Shown here: piece by piece, positions 36,005 through 45,872 of the stretch
Numbering within the stretch: the first letter of the stretch is position 1
How the letters are laid out: each line of letters begins with the position of its first letter
Origin: Hahella sp.
Lineage (GTDB): Bacteria; Pseudomonadota; Gammaproteobacteria; Pseudomonadales; Oleiphilaceae
NCBI GenBank assembly: GCA_028280065.1
Contig: JANQMN010000053.1
Location: forward strand, 62,001-126,000
Direction: 5' to 3'
Length of the DNA stretch: 64,000 nt
Program-made: the position numbers and the translations under genes
Notes under the pieces: generated by a model
What the model was told of the DNA's origin: nothing
Database searches by the model: none
Seen by the model: the letters and a program-made list of their open reading frames with translations, nothing else

Positions 36005-36121
36005 TTATTCCTGCCGATTGCGTAATCTTTCGAGCAAAAAGTCTACCGTCAGCTTAGCGCGGTTGGTCAAGAATTTTCGGTTGATATAAACAATCCCGGC
36101 AGTGGTGTTGCACCCCGGTAT
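36005..36121 (-). pseudogene. LysR-type regulator C-terminal remnant
   Basis: A minus-strand frame reads IVYINRKFLTNRAKLTVDFL and then LERLRNRQE-stop (TAA at 36005-36007). This closely resembles the C-terminal end of LysR-type regulators (Y-x-x-R-x-x-L-x-x-x-x-R-x-F-x-D-F-L). A TGA precedes it in frame, and no helix-turn-helix domain is found upstream. It is the scrap of a deleted regulator gene. Confidence 0.5.
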
Positions 36122-36265
36122 GGCTCAAAGGCGGCTATCCGGGGAAGACTGCAAATGCAATGGATGGCTTGGGCTGTCAACCCTGTTAGACAAGCAAAAC
36201 CTGGCAACAACAAATAGACGGTGAATAGTGGAGGCTATTGCTACCAGGTTTTGAAAACGGATAGA

Positions 36266-37042
36266 TCAGATAACGATCTTATGCAGATCCTCGAATTCTT
36301 GCATGTAACCGACAACTTTCTTCACGTAATTGTAGGTTTCTTTCGGCGCATGTGCACGAAGCGCTTTCAGCGTTTGCTCCGCATCTACCAGCTTGTGACG
36401 TCTTACCAATGCGCGGACATTGGTCGGTCCCCAATTGTAAGCCGCCAATACCAGCATCGAACGCGTCTTTACGTCTTCCACATGGTTGAGATAACGGTTT
36501 TCCAGAATCTGCAAATAGGTCGTTCCCAGGCGTAGATTGGTGTAGGGGTCTTCTAACTCATCACGGGTCGGCTTGCGCTTGCTGTCCAGCACCGCTTTGG
36601 AGGCTTCCAAACCACCAGTATGCGCCACTACCTGCATTAGGCCTACGGCGCCTCGGCGGCTTTGCGCCTTGGCCTTAAACCGGGACTCAGCTTTGGTAAC
36701 CGCATAAATAACCCGCTCGGCGACACCCGTTTCCGTGGCAACCTGGCGGATATGTCGGGAGAAGGCATAGTTAGGCAGATGGCCGGGAAAGGCTTCTTCA
36801 TCATGCATGGGGTCGCTTACTACTGCATGCCGCTCGCTGTCCAACTCAGGCAACAATGCGATGACGACAGGCTTTTCCTCTTTCTTTTCGAAAAGTGCCG
36901 CACCATGAATCGTGCATGCCAGTACGATTACGATAGCAAGGACGATGAACAACGACTTCAGCAGTTGTTCGGGCAGTAGATTTTGAGTAGATTCAGTTCG
37001 CACCATCGGTGTGGATCCCATCACATTTATTATGTGACACAT
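36266..37042 (-). CDS. Lytic murein transglycosylase, SLT domain
   Basis: A 258-residue exported or membrane-anchored peptidoglycan lyase. A hydrophobic segment (about 31-49) anchors or exports it. The SLT (lysozyme-like) domain begins near residue 105 with the catalytic Glu in VIYAVTKAESRFKAKAQSRR and GAVGLMQV. It continues with DPYTNLRLGTTYLQ and VLAAYNWGPTNV. It cleaves the glycan strand with 1,6-anhydro product formation. Two internal ATGs (residues 8 and 13) are possible starts, and no clear ribosome site decides between them. Confidence 0.85.
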   Translation of the reverse strand: MCHIINVMGSTPMVRTESTQNLLPEQLLKSLFIVLAIVIVLACTIHGAALFEKKEEKPVVIALLPELDSERHAVVSDPMHDEEAFPGHLPNYAFSRHIRQVATETGVAERVIYAVTKAESRFKAKAQSRRGAVGLMQVVAHTGGLEASKAVLDSKRKPTRDELEDPYTNLRLGTTYLQILENRYLNHVEDVKTRSMLVLAAYNWGPTNVRALVRRHKLVDAEQTLKALRAHAPKETYNYVKKVVGYMQEFEDLHKIVI

Positions 37043-37170
37043 TCTAGTTTCTGGTTAAAAAATCAACTGTTGGTCAATAGTTGATTATTTGTAATAAAAC
37101 TTTGCCTGTTTAAAATAAGTACAACAAATAGCGACATAAGTTATTGAAAACCGTCAGCGCAGAAACTTTT

Positions 37171-37257
37171 TTAGAGATAAGGAAGGAACGAGAGGGAATA
37201 AGTGGAAAGTGAATGTAACAGCATCAAAGAGATACGTTGCGTTTCGTAACCATCCAT
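37171..37257 (-). CDS. Candidate 28-residue peptide with strong ribosome site
   Basis: MDGYETQRISLMLLHSLSTY plus eight residues, ending FLPYL-stop. AAGGAG lies nine bases before its ATG. It sits in the gap between ppgK and the transglycosylase gene on the same strand. The C-terminal two-thirds is hydrophobic. It could be a real small protein or a leader peptide; chance occurrence is not excluded. Confidence 0.3.
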   Translation of the reverse strand: MDGYETQRISLMLLHSLSTYSLSFLPYL

Positions 37258-37302
37258 GGCGTTATTCTCCTTGCCGAAAAATACAATAATAGTAAGTAAG
37301 GG

Positions 37303-38073
37303 TTAGTCCAGGGGCTTTAATTCTTTCAGCCGTTTCTGCTCAGTTTGCGCGTAAATGGCAGCACCGACAATCCCTGCCTCATTCAACATGGTAGCAGCAA
37401 CAACCGGTGTTTTTACCGTCAGTGCATCGGCAAATCTGTCCAACTTCTTGCTCGCGCCACCTCCCAGAATAAACAGATCCGGCCAAAACAATGCCTCCAT
37501 GGTGGTCAGGTAATGATTAAACCGGGGAGCCCATTCTTTCCTTTTCAAATTTTCCCTTTCCCTGACCGCATCCGAAGCGTAAAGCTCGGCTTCTCTGCCG
37601 TTATCGAGATAGATATGGCCCAGCTCAGTGTTCGGCACCAACTGGCCGTTAACAAAAATCGATGTCCCCAAGCCGGTGCCGATCGTAACTAAAATAACCG
37701 TGCCATCGACGCCTTTACCCTCGCCTAGACAAACTTCAGCCTCACCGGCGGCATCGGCATCATTGACGCAGTACACCTCCAGCCCGATGGTTTTGGAAAA
37801 CAGATCGTTGATATTGGTATTGATAAAGGACTTATCGATGTTTGCCGCCGTACGGGCAAAGCCATGGGTAATCGCAGCCGGAAACCCACAACCGACCAAA
37901 CCTTTCCAGTCGAAATGCTCCACCAACTCTTTAATGGTCGCAGCAACGGCAGACGGCATCGCCGGCTGAGGAGTTGGAATTCGGTGCCGCTCGGTAACTA
38001 ACTCGCCGGTCTTGGTGTCTACTACAGCTCCTTTGATCCCTGAGCCGCCAACGTCAATACCTAATACTTTCAT
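37303..38073 (-). CDS. ppgK: Polyphosphate glucokinase (ROK family)
   Basis: A 256-residue sugar kinase that phosphorylates glucose with polyphosphate (and often ATP). The ROK-type N-terminal motif is [20 protein letters not shown]. The active-site Asp is in [14 protein letters not shown], and the phosphate loop [15 protein letters not shown] and ELGHIYL (metal or substrate His) follow. Length matches PpgK. AGGCG precedes ATG. It may supply glucose 6-phosphate independent of PTS. Confidence 0.9.
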   Translation of the reverse strand: MKVLGIDVGGSGIKGAVVDTKTGELVTERHRIPTPQPAMPSAVAATIKELVEHFDWKGLVGCGFPAAITHGFARTAANIDKSFINTNINDLFSKTIGLEVYCVNDADAAGEAEVCLGEGKGVDGTVILVTIGTGLGTSIFVNGQLVPNTELGHIYLDNGREAELYASDAVRERENLKRKEWAPRFNHYLTTMEALFWPDLFILGGGASKKLDRFADALTVKTPVVAATMLNEAGIVGAAIYAQTEQKRLKELKPLD

Positions 38074-38230
38074 TATTCGCCTCTTACTAGTTTGAGGGAA
38101 TTATAGTGTCGGATGATTACCAGCGCGAGTGACTTGAAATATTTTCCCAACTCAGGGTTTCGCAGGCAAGGAATCCCAAAGGTGATACAACTGACTCGGG
38201 ACGCAGCGCTGACCCTAAGTCTGTATAGGT

Positions 38231-38434
38231 CTAGTGCATCTGGGGTACGTGAGAGATTTGCTTATTCGCCTCAGATAAAGCGTTAGTAATTTTAGCGACT
38301 TCTTCGTCAGTTAGAGTGATGGTGTTGAATCCCTGCTGATTGGCTTGGGCTACTTCTGAGTTCAACAATTTTAAGAGACTTTCCAGTTGCTTACAGATGT
38401 CCACAACAATACTCCTGATATCTGGTTTACTCAT
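38231..38434 (-). CDS. Small helical hypothetical protein
   Basis: About 67 residues (MSKPDIRSIVVDICKQLESL ... VPQMH), helical and charged. A longer reading from 38557 adds 41 residues of unlike composition, so I use the inner ATG. No family recognised. It lies between ppgK and glcF, which are both on the same strand. Confidence 0.45.
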   Translation of the reverse strand: MSKPDIRSIVVDICKQLESLLKLLNSEVAQANQQGFNTITLTDEEVAKITNALSEANKQISHVPQMH

Positions 38435-38585
38435 AACCACAATTGCATTGTATGCCTGTTCCGTGACAATGCAGAGAGGGTCCGCTAGTTTCTGACATTT
38501 GTTTACAAACAAGCGGTAACGGACAATTAAACCCGTCAGCAAACCGGTTTTTAGCATGTTGCCAATATCGGACCTTATTCACGAA

Positions 38586-39800
38586 CTAGTGCGACGTCTG
38601 GTCCAACAGTTCTATCCAATGCAGCACGGGAACCTCGGTACCGCTGGCCAAGTGCAGCTGGCAGCCGATGTTAGCAGTCACGATAAGATCCGGCGTATCT
38701 TGGGTAAGAGCCTGCACTTTCCGGTCAAGAAGCGTTTGGCTCATGGTAGGTTGTAGAAGCGAGTAGGTTCCTGCGGAACCACAACAAAGATGTTTTTCTG
38801 CTACCCGCGCCAAGTCGAAGCCTGCACGCTTCAGAAGCTTTTCCAATGACTCAACTTCTCCCATGGCGTGTTGCAAAGAACAGGGGCAGTGGACGGCCAG
38901 CTTTTTCGAGGTATCCAGTGCTAAACCATGGAGGTTTTCAGCACCGATAACGCAACTTAGATCCTTTATCAAGTGAGAAATTCCGGCCGCTTTTTCGGCA
39001 TAGTTAGGATCATCCCTGAAGATTCTGCCATAGTCCTGCAACATCGCCCCGCAACCGGATGCAGCAACAACAATGGCTTCCACGCCTTGCTCAACCAACG
39101 GCCACCAGGCATCAATATTGCGCCGCATCCAATATTTACCATCGCCATGGTCCGCCAGGTGATAGCCGACCGCGCCGCAACAACCCACTTCTCTTATTTC
39201 AAGGAGAGTGATGCCCAGTCGATCCAACACCCGTCGTGCGGCGGCATTGGTATTTGGCGTTGCGGCAGCTTGAACGCAACCCTGTAGCAACAACATGCGC
39301 CGCGAATGTTGTTTGACGGGCAGTACTCCAGGCTTTTGCCCGGCTGGTATTTTTCGCTGCAGCGCCGCCGGCATCAACGGCTGCAGCCACCTTGCCAACC
39401 GCACAAGCCAGACCATCAACGTTCGCCTTGGCAGAACTTGTTTCAAGCACCAGCGGAAACATCGTTCTCGGAGCTTTCGCTTCGTCTTGGTGGCGATGAC
39501 GCCTCTGCCGATATCCAGCAACCGACCGTATTCAACACCGGAAGGGCAAGTAGCTTCACAAGCGCGACAGGTCAAGCACCGGTCGAGATGAAGCTCTGTC
39601 CTAGCTGTCGCCTGGTCGGTTTCCAGTATTTGCTTGATCAGGTAAATGCGCCCACGCGGTCCATCGCGCTCGTCACTTAATTCTTGGTAGGTAGGACAGG
39701 TGGCGTTGCAAAAACCACAATGCACGCAAGAACGCAGAATCGTTTCGGCTTCCGCGCCTAACGTCGTATTTTGATAACGGGGATGCAGATCGGTTTTCAT
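38586..39800 (-). CDS. glcF: Glycolate oxidase iron-sulphur subunit GlcF
   Basis: A 404-residue subunit carrying electrons from the flavin subunits to the quinone pool. Two 4Fe-4S motifs: CVHCGFCNATCP (about 25-40) and CLTCRACEATCPSG (about 75-90). Two CCG-type domains follow (EVGCCGAVGYH, KHLCCGSAGTYS). Normal length. It is the last gene of glcD-glcE-glcF, 3 bases after glcE. Confidence 0.95.
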   Translation of the reverse strand: MKTDLHPRYQNTTLGAEAETILRSCVHCGFCNATCPTYQELSDERDGPRGRIYLIKQILETDQATARTELHLDRCLTCRACEATCPSGVEYGRLLDIGRGVIATKTKRKLRERCFRWCLKQVLPRRTLMVWLVRLARWLQPLMPAALQRKIPAGQKPGVLPVKQHSRRMLLLQGCVQAAATPNTNAAARRVLDRLGITLLEIREVGCCGAVGYHLADHGDGKYWMRRNIDAWWPLVEQGVEAIVVAASGCGAMLQDYGRIFRDDPNYAEKAAGISHLIKDLSCVIGAENLHGLALDTSKKLAVHCPCSLQHAMGEVESLEKLLKRAGFDLARVAEKHLCCGSAGTYSLLQPTMSQTLLDRKVQALTQDTPDLIVTANIGCQLHLASGTEVPVLHWIELLDQTSH

Positions 39801-39803
39801 AAA

Positions 39804-40874
39804 CTATAAATCCGCATACAGGCGGCCAGGATTGAACAATTGCAGGGGGTCAACCGCATGCTTTAACCGCTGGTGCAACCGCATCAGCCCCGGCGGCAAA
39901 GGTTGAAACACTTCGCCCTGCCGGTCACCGCCCCGATAACAACTGACCTGCCCGTTTCCAGCCTCGGTAAACTGCCGCATCGGTTCCATTGAGGCGGCTT
40001 CGCGAGTCCAACGTAATCCGCCGCCCCAATCGATCAGTACCGGGGTCTTATCGAAGTCCGCGCAGCTGCTTTTCACTGAATAACGCCACAATGGCTGCGG
40101 ACCGGAAAAAAATGGATGGGTGAATTCGCGAACTGACATCCAAAACTCAGTGGCTTCCTTATCCATCAACCGTTCACCGCCAATTCTCTTTGCAGCGGAC
40201 TGTACTGCGGCTTCGGCGCCGGAAAATCGGATATACAGAATCCCATCTATCCACAGCAGACCGGAAAGAGGGACTGGTTTGTTTTGCAGCTTGGTCATCA
40301 GATCGAGGGCGCTAACCTGATCTCTTGCCAGGCAAACAGTCTGTTCGGCAGCGGGTTTAGGCGCTACTTTCAAGCTAATCTCCGTGACAATACCCAGTGT
40401 CCCGAATGCGCCGGCCTGAAACCTGGAAAGATCGTAACCGGCAACATTTTTCATAACGACACCGCCAAATCGTAGGTGTTCCCCTAAACCGTTAATTAGC
40501 CGCACACCCAGCACCGCATCTCGAATGGAACCGCGCCAGGGGCGGGCCGGGCCGGATAAGTTTGTGGCGAGCGTACCTCCCAGCGTTGCCTGGCCTTGGA
40601 ACTCCGGCGGTTCGAATCCAAGCACCTGATTCTCCTCTGCGAGCAGGTTTTGCAACTCGGATACGGTGGTCCCGGCGCGGGCTGTCACGACCAGTTCCGA
40701 CGGCGAATAATCCACAATTCCTTTATGTGCGTTGACCATGAGCGGTTCGCCAGCGGGCACACGGCCAAGAAATTCCTTACTATTGCCGCCAATGAGTTGC
40801 AAAGGTGTCTTACTTTCAGCAGCGGAACCTACCCGTTCCTGCAGATCCAGACTGATGTCCTTACTTATCGGCAT
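39804..40874 (-). CDS. glcE: Glycolate oxidase FAD-binding subunit GlcE
   Basis: A 356-residue flavin subunit of glycolate oxidase. FAD-binding type 4 marks: VVTARAGTTVSELQNLLAEE, PEFQGQATLGGTLATNLSGP, RPWRGSIRDAVLGVRLING and VMKNVAGYDLSRFQAGAFG. The C-terminus ends LFNPGRLYADL. Its start overlaps the last 14 bases of glcD, so translation is coupled. Confidence 0.95.
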   Translation of the reverse strand: MPISKDISLDLQERVGSAAESKTPLQLIGGNSKEFLGRVPAGEPLMVNAHKGIVDYSPSELVVTARAGTTVSELQNLLAEENQVLGFEPPEFQGQATLGGTLATNLSGPARPWRGSIRDAVLGVRLINGLGEHLRFGGVVMKNVAGYDLSRFQAGAFGTLGIVTEISLKVAPKPAAEQTVCLARDQVSALDLMTKLQNKPVPLSGLLWIDGILYIRFSGAEAAVQSAAKRIGGERLMDKEATEFWMSVREFTHPFFSGPQPLWRYSVKSSCADFDKTPVLIDWGGGLRWTREAASMEPMRQFTEAGNGQVSCYRGGDRQGEVFQPLPPGLMRLHQRLKHAVDPLQLFNPGRLYADL

Positions 40875-42309
40875 GTCGGCCTACCGATGCCTGTGACAAT
40901 GAACGATATTCCTGACAGTGTTTTAGTTGCGGGATGCCTTTTCCCGGATTGAGAATCCGCTGCGGATCGCAAGCTAGTTTTACCCGCTGAAACTGTTCCA
41001 GAGATGCGGGATCGAATTGATACGGCATCTGCAGCAGCTTTTCTACGCCGACTCCATGCTCTCCGGTAATACAGCCTCCCGCATCCACGCAAAGTTCGAG
41101 TATTTTGCCGCCGAATTCTTCAGTCTTTTCCAATTCTCCCGCAACATTGGCGTCAAACAATATCAGCGGGTGCAGATTGCCGTCTCCGGCATGGAACACA
41201 TTGGCGACCCGCAGCTGATAGATATCCGACAGTGACTGGATCGTCGTCAATACTTTGGTGAGTTGGCTACGGGGAATGGTGCCATCCATGCAGTAATAGT
41301 CCGGTGAAATTCTGCCAATGGCGGGAAAAGCGGCTTTTCTTCCCTTCCATAAACGTTGCCGCTCGTTTTCGTCCGCCGCCACCCGAATGCAGCCTGCCTT
41401 CTCCTTGTTGAAAACAGCGGACACGCGGGCAATATGTTCGTCAACTTCCTCGGCCATACCGTCAATCTCGCAAAGCAACATAGCCGCTGTATCGCGTGGA
41501 TAGCCGGCGTGAACAAAATCTTCAGCCGCATTGATGGCCAGACGATCCATCATTTCCAATCCCGCCGGGATAATTCCCTCTGCAATGATTTGTTTCACTG
41601 CATCCCCCGCTTTCTCGACCCGGTCGAAGGTGGCCATGACGACTTTCGTCGTTTCCGGAACAGGCAGCAGCTTTACCGTTATTTCAGTCACGATCCCCAG
41701 TAAGCCTTCGGAACCAATGTAAAGCGACAACAGATCGAAACCACAGCTATCATAGCCTTGGTTGCCAATCCGGAGGATGTCGCCTTCCGCCGTCACCACT
41801 TCCAAGGCAAGTATGTTGTGGACCGTTAATCCATACTTAAGACAATGCACCCCGCCGGAGTTCTCCGCCACATTGCCGCCGATACTGCAGGCAATTTGCG
41901 ACGAAGGGTCGGGAGCGTAATAGAGGCCATACTCTTGCGCGGCTTCGCTAATCGCAAGATTCCTGACTCCCGGCTGCACCCTAGCCTGGCGCGCATCGGC
42001 ATCAATCGACAGAATGCGGTTGAATTTGGCCAGGGAAACAACCACCCCCTCTCGATGGGGCATTGCCCCGGCACTTAAACCTGTTCCGGCGCCCCTTGGC
42101 ACAATCGGTGTTTCGAGGCGGGAGCAAAGCCGGATAATTTTCTGCACTTGCTCCACTGAATCCGGGAGCACGACCATTAGCGGCATTTCCGTATATATCG
42201 ACAGTCCATCACATTCGTACGGACGCAGGGTTTCTTCATCCTGAATAATGCCGGCTTCAGGAAGTATTTTAAGCAGCTCCGTAAGTAATTGCAGTTTAAG
42301 ATTTGCCAT
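40861..42309 (-). CDS. glcD: Glycolate oxidase catalytic subunit GlcD
   Basis: A 482-residue FAD enzyme oxidising glycolate (or D-lactate) to glyoxylate. Marks: VPRGAGTGLSAGAMPHREGV, GGNVAENSGGVHCLKYG, the C-terminal VFHAGDGNLHPLILFD and ITGEHGVGVEKLLQM, ending in LNPGKG. First gene of glcDEF. No glcC regulator or glyoxylate-metabolism gene is nearby. The TrkA/Kef antiporter gene lies 35 bases upstream on the same strand, so joint transcription is possible. Confidence 0.95.
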   Translation of the reverse strand: MANLKLQLLTELLKILPEAGIIQDEETLRPYECDGLSIYTEMPLMVVLPDSVEQVQKIIRLCSRLETPIVPRGAGTGLSAGAMPHREGVVVSLAKFNRILSIDADARQARVQPGVRNLAISEAAQEYGLYYAPDPSSQIACSIGGNVAENSGGVHCLKYGLTVHNILALEVVTAEGDILRIGNQGYDSCGFDLLSLYIGSEGLLGIVTEITVKLLPVPETTKVVMATFDRVEKAGDAVKQIIAEGIIPAGLEMMDRLAINAAEDFVHAGYPRDTAAMLLCEIDGMAEEVDEHIARVSAVFNKEKAGCIRVAADENERQRLWKGRKAAFPAIGRISPDYYCMDGTIPRSQLTKVLTTIQSLSDIYQLRVANVFHAGDGNLHPLILFDANVAGELEKTEEFGGKILELCVDAGGCITGEHGVGVEKLLQMPYQFDPASLEQFQRVKLACDPQRILNPGKGIPQLKHCQEYRSLSQASVGRHADK

Positions 42310-42344
42310 ATAAATGATTGCAGATTGCAGTTCGTCGAGACTCT

Positions 42345-43943
42345 TTATTTATCCGGTGGCAAACTTATCTCATTGGCAAATCCAACGCCTGCCTCGCGAT
42401 AAAAGTTAAACACATGGTTTGCACCTTCCTTTAACAGCAGTTTTTCTTCGTCGGTATACTTTGCCGTTGCGGCTATGCGTCCTTGAAAGTTGATCGCTTT
42501 CAATTGCCTTATAGCTTCCACAGATGCCCGATGACCGGGGAGCGCCAACATCACCAAGTCGAAGGTATAGTTTTTCTCCAGCTTCTCCCAAAAATCTTCA
42601 TCGCTGGGATCGCCTTGCAATACCCGCCTTCCTTCCTTTTGCTGATTTGTTACATTCACGGCATCGGCGTCAAAACCGATCACGGACTCGCCATAACGTT
42701 CCACCATCCGATCATAGGCGCCGCTACCCACTCTACCCATGCCAAACACAGCGATCCGGGTACCCGACGTTTCCAGAATCTGGTCACCCTCGATGCGTTT
42801 CGAGTCCTGAAAACGAATTAAAAAGTCGTGGAACCGATGATAAAGCTGATTATCCCTGGTATTGACCGCTGCAGATACTACAAAGGAGAGAGACACGAGC
42901 AGCGCCATGGCCACCAGCCAATCAGACTCCAGCCACCCGTTAGATACGCCGATTGCAATTACGATCAGTCCGAACTCGCTATAGTTGCTCAAGTTCAGCG
43001 TGGCGATAAAGGAGGTTCTTGCCCGTAACCTGAAACGGGTCATAAGGACGTAGAACAGACCAGATTTTACCGAGAGCAAGCATAAGAATATCAGCGCGAC
43101 CTCCAATGCCGGCAGTGAGAGACTGCCGGATAAGCCGATGGATAAGAAAAATCCGATAAGAAACAGATTTTTAAATCCAAACATGGCTTTCGCCAACTCG
43201 GATGATTTGGGATGCGCGGAAATGAGTACCCCCATGATTAATGCCCCAAGATCTCCTTTTACTCCGACCAGTTCGAACAATTCGGCGCCGCCAAGGGCAA
43301 AGACCAGTCCCAAGAGAATCAGCAGCTCGCCATGGCCGGAACGCACCAGTAACTGCCACAAGACCGGCCGCAAGGGAATTAATAGCAGCAAACCCAATGC
43401 GGCTACTGAAGGTATTTTGCCGCTTGAGGCCGCCAGAAAACCGACCGCCAAAAGATCCTGCATAATCAGGATACCGATGGCTACGCGGCCGTATAACGAT
43501 TTCATGCCGCCCTTGTCTTCCAAAACCTTAACGACAAACACCGTAGACGAAAAGCTCATGGCGAATGCAATCAACAACGCCGTCTTCCAGTCCAAACTTT
43601 CAAAAAGCGGAAATTTTAGTGCAACGAATACAAGTGTCACTGCACCGAAAATGGTTAATACGGCACTGACATGAAGCGCGGTCACAGCCCAGATTTGCGG
43701 TCGAAACAGACTTTTTAAATCAAGTTTCAAGCCTACGGAAAACAACAGCAGGGTTATACCGAGGTCTGCAAGCTTGTTAAGGGTATCCCCGGATGTGATA
43801 CCAAAGGCGCCGAGAATAAAGCCCGTCGCCAGAAAGCCCACCAACGGCGGCAGTGAGAGAAACTTGGCAAATAGCCCTAAGCAAAATGCCAAAAGAATCC
43901 AGGTCACATCTCCGAGCGCAATGGCGACTAATTCAAAATCCAT
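42345..43943 (-). CDS. Kef-type cation/proton antiporter with TrkA-N domain
   Basis: A 532-residue CPA2-family protein. About 12 membrane spans (1-375) with LPPLVGFLATGFILGAFGI, SSTVFVVKVLEDKG and GVLISAHPKSSELAKAM. An RCK/TrkA-N domain (about 395-515) opens RIAVFGMGRVGSGAYDRMVE, a dinucleotide-binding fold. Similar to potassium efflux systems. The family exports K+ in exchange for protons, in some members under thiol stress control. It is divergent from mqo. Confidence 0.85.
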   Translation of the reverse strand: MDFELVAIALGDVTWILLAFCLGLFAKFLSLPPLVGFLATGFILGAFGITSGDTLNKLADLGITLLLFSVGLKLDLKSLFRPQIWAVTALHVSAVLTIFGAVTLVFVALKFPLFESLDWKTALLIAFAMSFSSTVFVVKVLEDKGGMKSLYGRVAIGILIMQDLLAVGFLAASSGKIPSVAALGLLLLIPLRPVLWQLLVRSGHGELLILLGLVFALGGAELFELVGVKGDLGALIMGVLISAHPKSSELAKAMFGFKNLFLIGFFLSIGLSGSLSLPALEVALIFLCLLSVKSGLFYVLMTRFRLRARTSFIATLNLSNYSEFGLIVIAIGVSNGWLESDWLVAMALLVSLSFVVSAAVNTRDNQLYHRFHDFLIRFQDSKRIEGDQILETSGTRIAVFGMGRVGSGAYDRMVERYGESVIGFDADAVNVTNQQKEGRRVLQGDPSDEDFWEKLEKNYTFDLVMLALPGHRASVEAIRQLKAINFQGRIAATAKYTDEEKLLLKEGANHVFNFYREAGVGFANEISLPPDK

Positions 43944-44161
43944 AAGCTAATCAATAAAATAAGGAATGTATAAGATACTTTAGAGTTCAGTGTCCAAAAT
44001 AACCAGCAAGATCGATACCCGGGATTGATATTCGGCCATTTTTCGAAGCAAGATTGCAATCTTAAACGGAACAGACTCCCGTAAATAGGAAGAATATGCG
44101 GTATTATGCTTCCGCGCGTTTTAAGATACGATTTTAGACTTGTCGACTAAGAGAGGAAATA

Positions 44162-45643
44162 ATGGACGTTGTAGTCATCGGTGCCGGAATCATGGGGATT
44201 ACCTTTGCAAAGATAGCGAAACAGCTTGCCCCGGACCTGAATATCACGATTATTGAACGGTTGAAGCATGCTGCCGGCAGCAATTCGAGCGTCTTCAACA
44301 ATGCCGGCACAGGGCACGAAGCCAATTGCGAGTTAAACTACACGCCGGTTGACGAAGAAGTCATTGCCGTTGAGAAAGCCCTCACGATTCATGCGCAGTT
44401 TAACGTCGCCAAACAATATTGGGCGTATTTGGTTAAATCAGGGGTTGTAAAGGATCCGGCGAGCATTATTCATCCCACAAAACACTGCACACTGGTATCA
44501 GAAGAAAGTGTCGGCCTGCTGCAGATGCGTTACAAACAGATGTCTGCGCATCATTTTTTTGAAACCATGCAAATATCGGAAGATTTCGACGAAATAAAGA
44601 GCTGGATTCCCCTCACCATGGAGAGCCGCCCGCGTACACAAAAAATGGCGGCGACCATGATCAAACACGGTACCGATGTCAATTTTGAGACGATTACCAA
44701 GCAAACTGCCGACCACCTGATCAAACAGGAAGGTATCAACATCGAGTACGGCACCCATGTCTATCGTGTCCACAAAAGCCCTTCCGGCAGTTGGCTGATC
44801 GAGTGTACTCAAGGTCCCGATCGAGTCCAGTTCAGGGCCGACAAGCTTTTTGTCGGCGCCGGCGGAGGCGCATTCCCGATTCTCAAGCGCAGCCACATTC
44901 CAAGTCGAACGCGGTTCGCGGGATTCCCTGTCGGCGGAAGATTTTTATTCACCGAGATCGATGAGGAAATGGCCAAGCATTATGATGCCAAAACCTATGG
45001 AAAGGCTGCCGTAGGCGCACCTCCAATGTCCGTTCCCCACTTGGACCTGCGTGCCAATAACGGCAGGCATTATCTGTTATTCGGCCCCTTTGCGACCTTC
45101 CTGCCCGCTTTGGAAAAAGGCCGCAGCATCATGGAATATATTCGCGCGACCTATTTCCACGACATTCCCAACCTGTTAAATGTCGCCAGAGAGCATTTCC
45201 CCCTGGTCAGCTATTTGTTCAAGGAAACGTTTAAGGGAAAAACGGCGATGTTGAAAACCCTGGAGGATTTCGCCCCGGGCTTAAGTAAACGCTTCGAATG
45301 GCGGGTTATTCAAGCCGGCCAGCGAGTACAAATTATCAAAGACGGCGACTTGCAAATGGGTACCGAAATCGTCGTATCCGACGACAAGTCCTATGCCACA
45401 CTCCTCGGCGCATCGCCAGGCGCATCTGTATCCCCTGAAGTCATGCTAAGAGCGGTACGGGAACTGATGCCGAAGATCTTCAAAACCTCCGAAGCCAAAG
45501 CTGCTCTGGAAGAAATGTTTCCTGTCTCCGATCTGGACAAGCTGATAGAAGATGCGGAAACCTATCGAAAAATCCGGGATGACGTGAATGCGACGTTGAA
45601 GATTGAGGCTCCACCCCAAAGGCAATTAGAAGAGAGCGCTTAA
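44162..45643 (+). CDS. mqo: Malate:quinone oxidoreductase
   Basis: A 493-residue FAD enzyme oxidising malate to oxaloacetate with quinone as acceptor. The N-terminal dinucleotide motif is VIGAGIMGITFAKIAKQLAP, followed by ERLKHAAGSNSSVFNNAGTGH, the Mqo hallmark. LFVGAGGGAFPILKRS, FAGFPVGGRF, and the C-terminal FEWRVIQAGQRVQIIK and LGASPGASVSPEVML confirm the family. GAGAGGAAAT precedes the ATG. It feeds electrons into respiration alongside GlcDEF. Confidence 0.95.
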   Translation: MDVVVIGAGIMGITFAKIAKQLAPDLNITIIERLKHAAGSNSSVFNNAGTGHEANCELNYTPVDEEVIAVEKALTIHAQFNVAKQYWAYLVKSGVVKDPASIIHPTKHCTLVSEESVGLLQMRYKQMSAHHFFETMQISEDFDEIKSWIPLTMESRPRTQKMAATMIKHGTDVNFETITKQTADHLIKQEGINIEYGTHVYRVHKSPSGSWLIECTQGPDRVQFRADKLFVGAGGGAFPILKRSHIPSRTRFAGFPVGGRFLFTEIDEEMAKHYDAKTYGKAAVGAPPMSVPHLDLRANNGRHYLLFGPFATFLPALEKGRSIMEYIRATYFHDIPNLLNVAREHFPLVSYLFKETFKGKTAMLKTLEDFAPGLSKRFEWRVIQAGQRVQIIKDGDLQMGTEIVVSDDKSYATLLGASPGASVSPEVMLRAVRELMPKIFKTSEAKAALEEMFPVSDLDKLIEDAETYRKIRDDVNATLKIEAPPQRQLEESA

Positions 45644-45872
45644 ATTTTTGGGTCTCGGCTTCGGCTGCTAACGACTTCCCTGGCAAGATTCGGCCGCGCA
45701 GGAGACCCGTTCCTGCCCGGCGCTTCTATGCAACTACGCTGAACAGCACTGCTATAAAATAAGCACCGTTGAGCTAGATTAGAATATTTCTGAATTGACT
45801 GCCTTCGGTGCTTTGCTAGAATGCTCCACTCATTGCCATGGACAGTGGCGTAATTCAATCAAGGAGTGATCT

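Noticed and set aside
40590-40625. GGTTCGAATCC resembling a tRNA T-arm
   Set aside because: Lies inside glcE, and no cloverleaf can be drawn around it.
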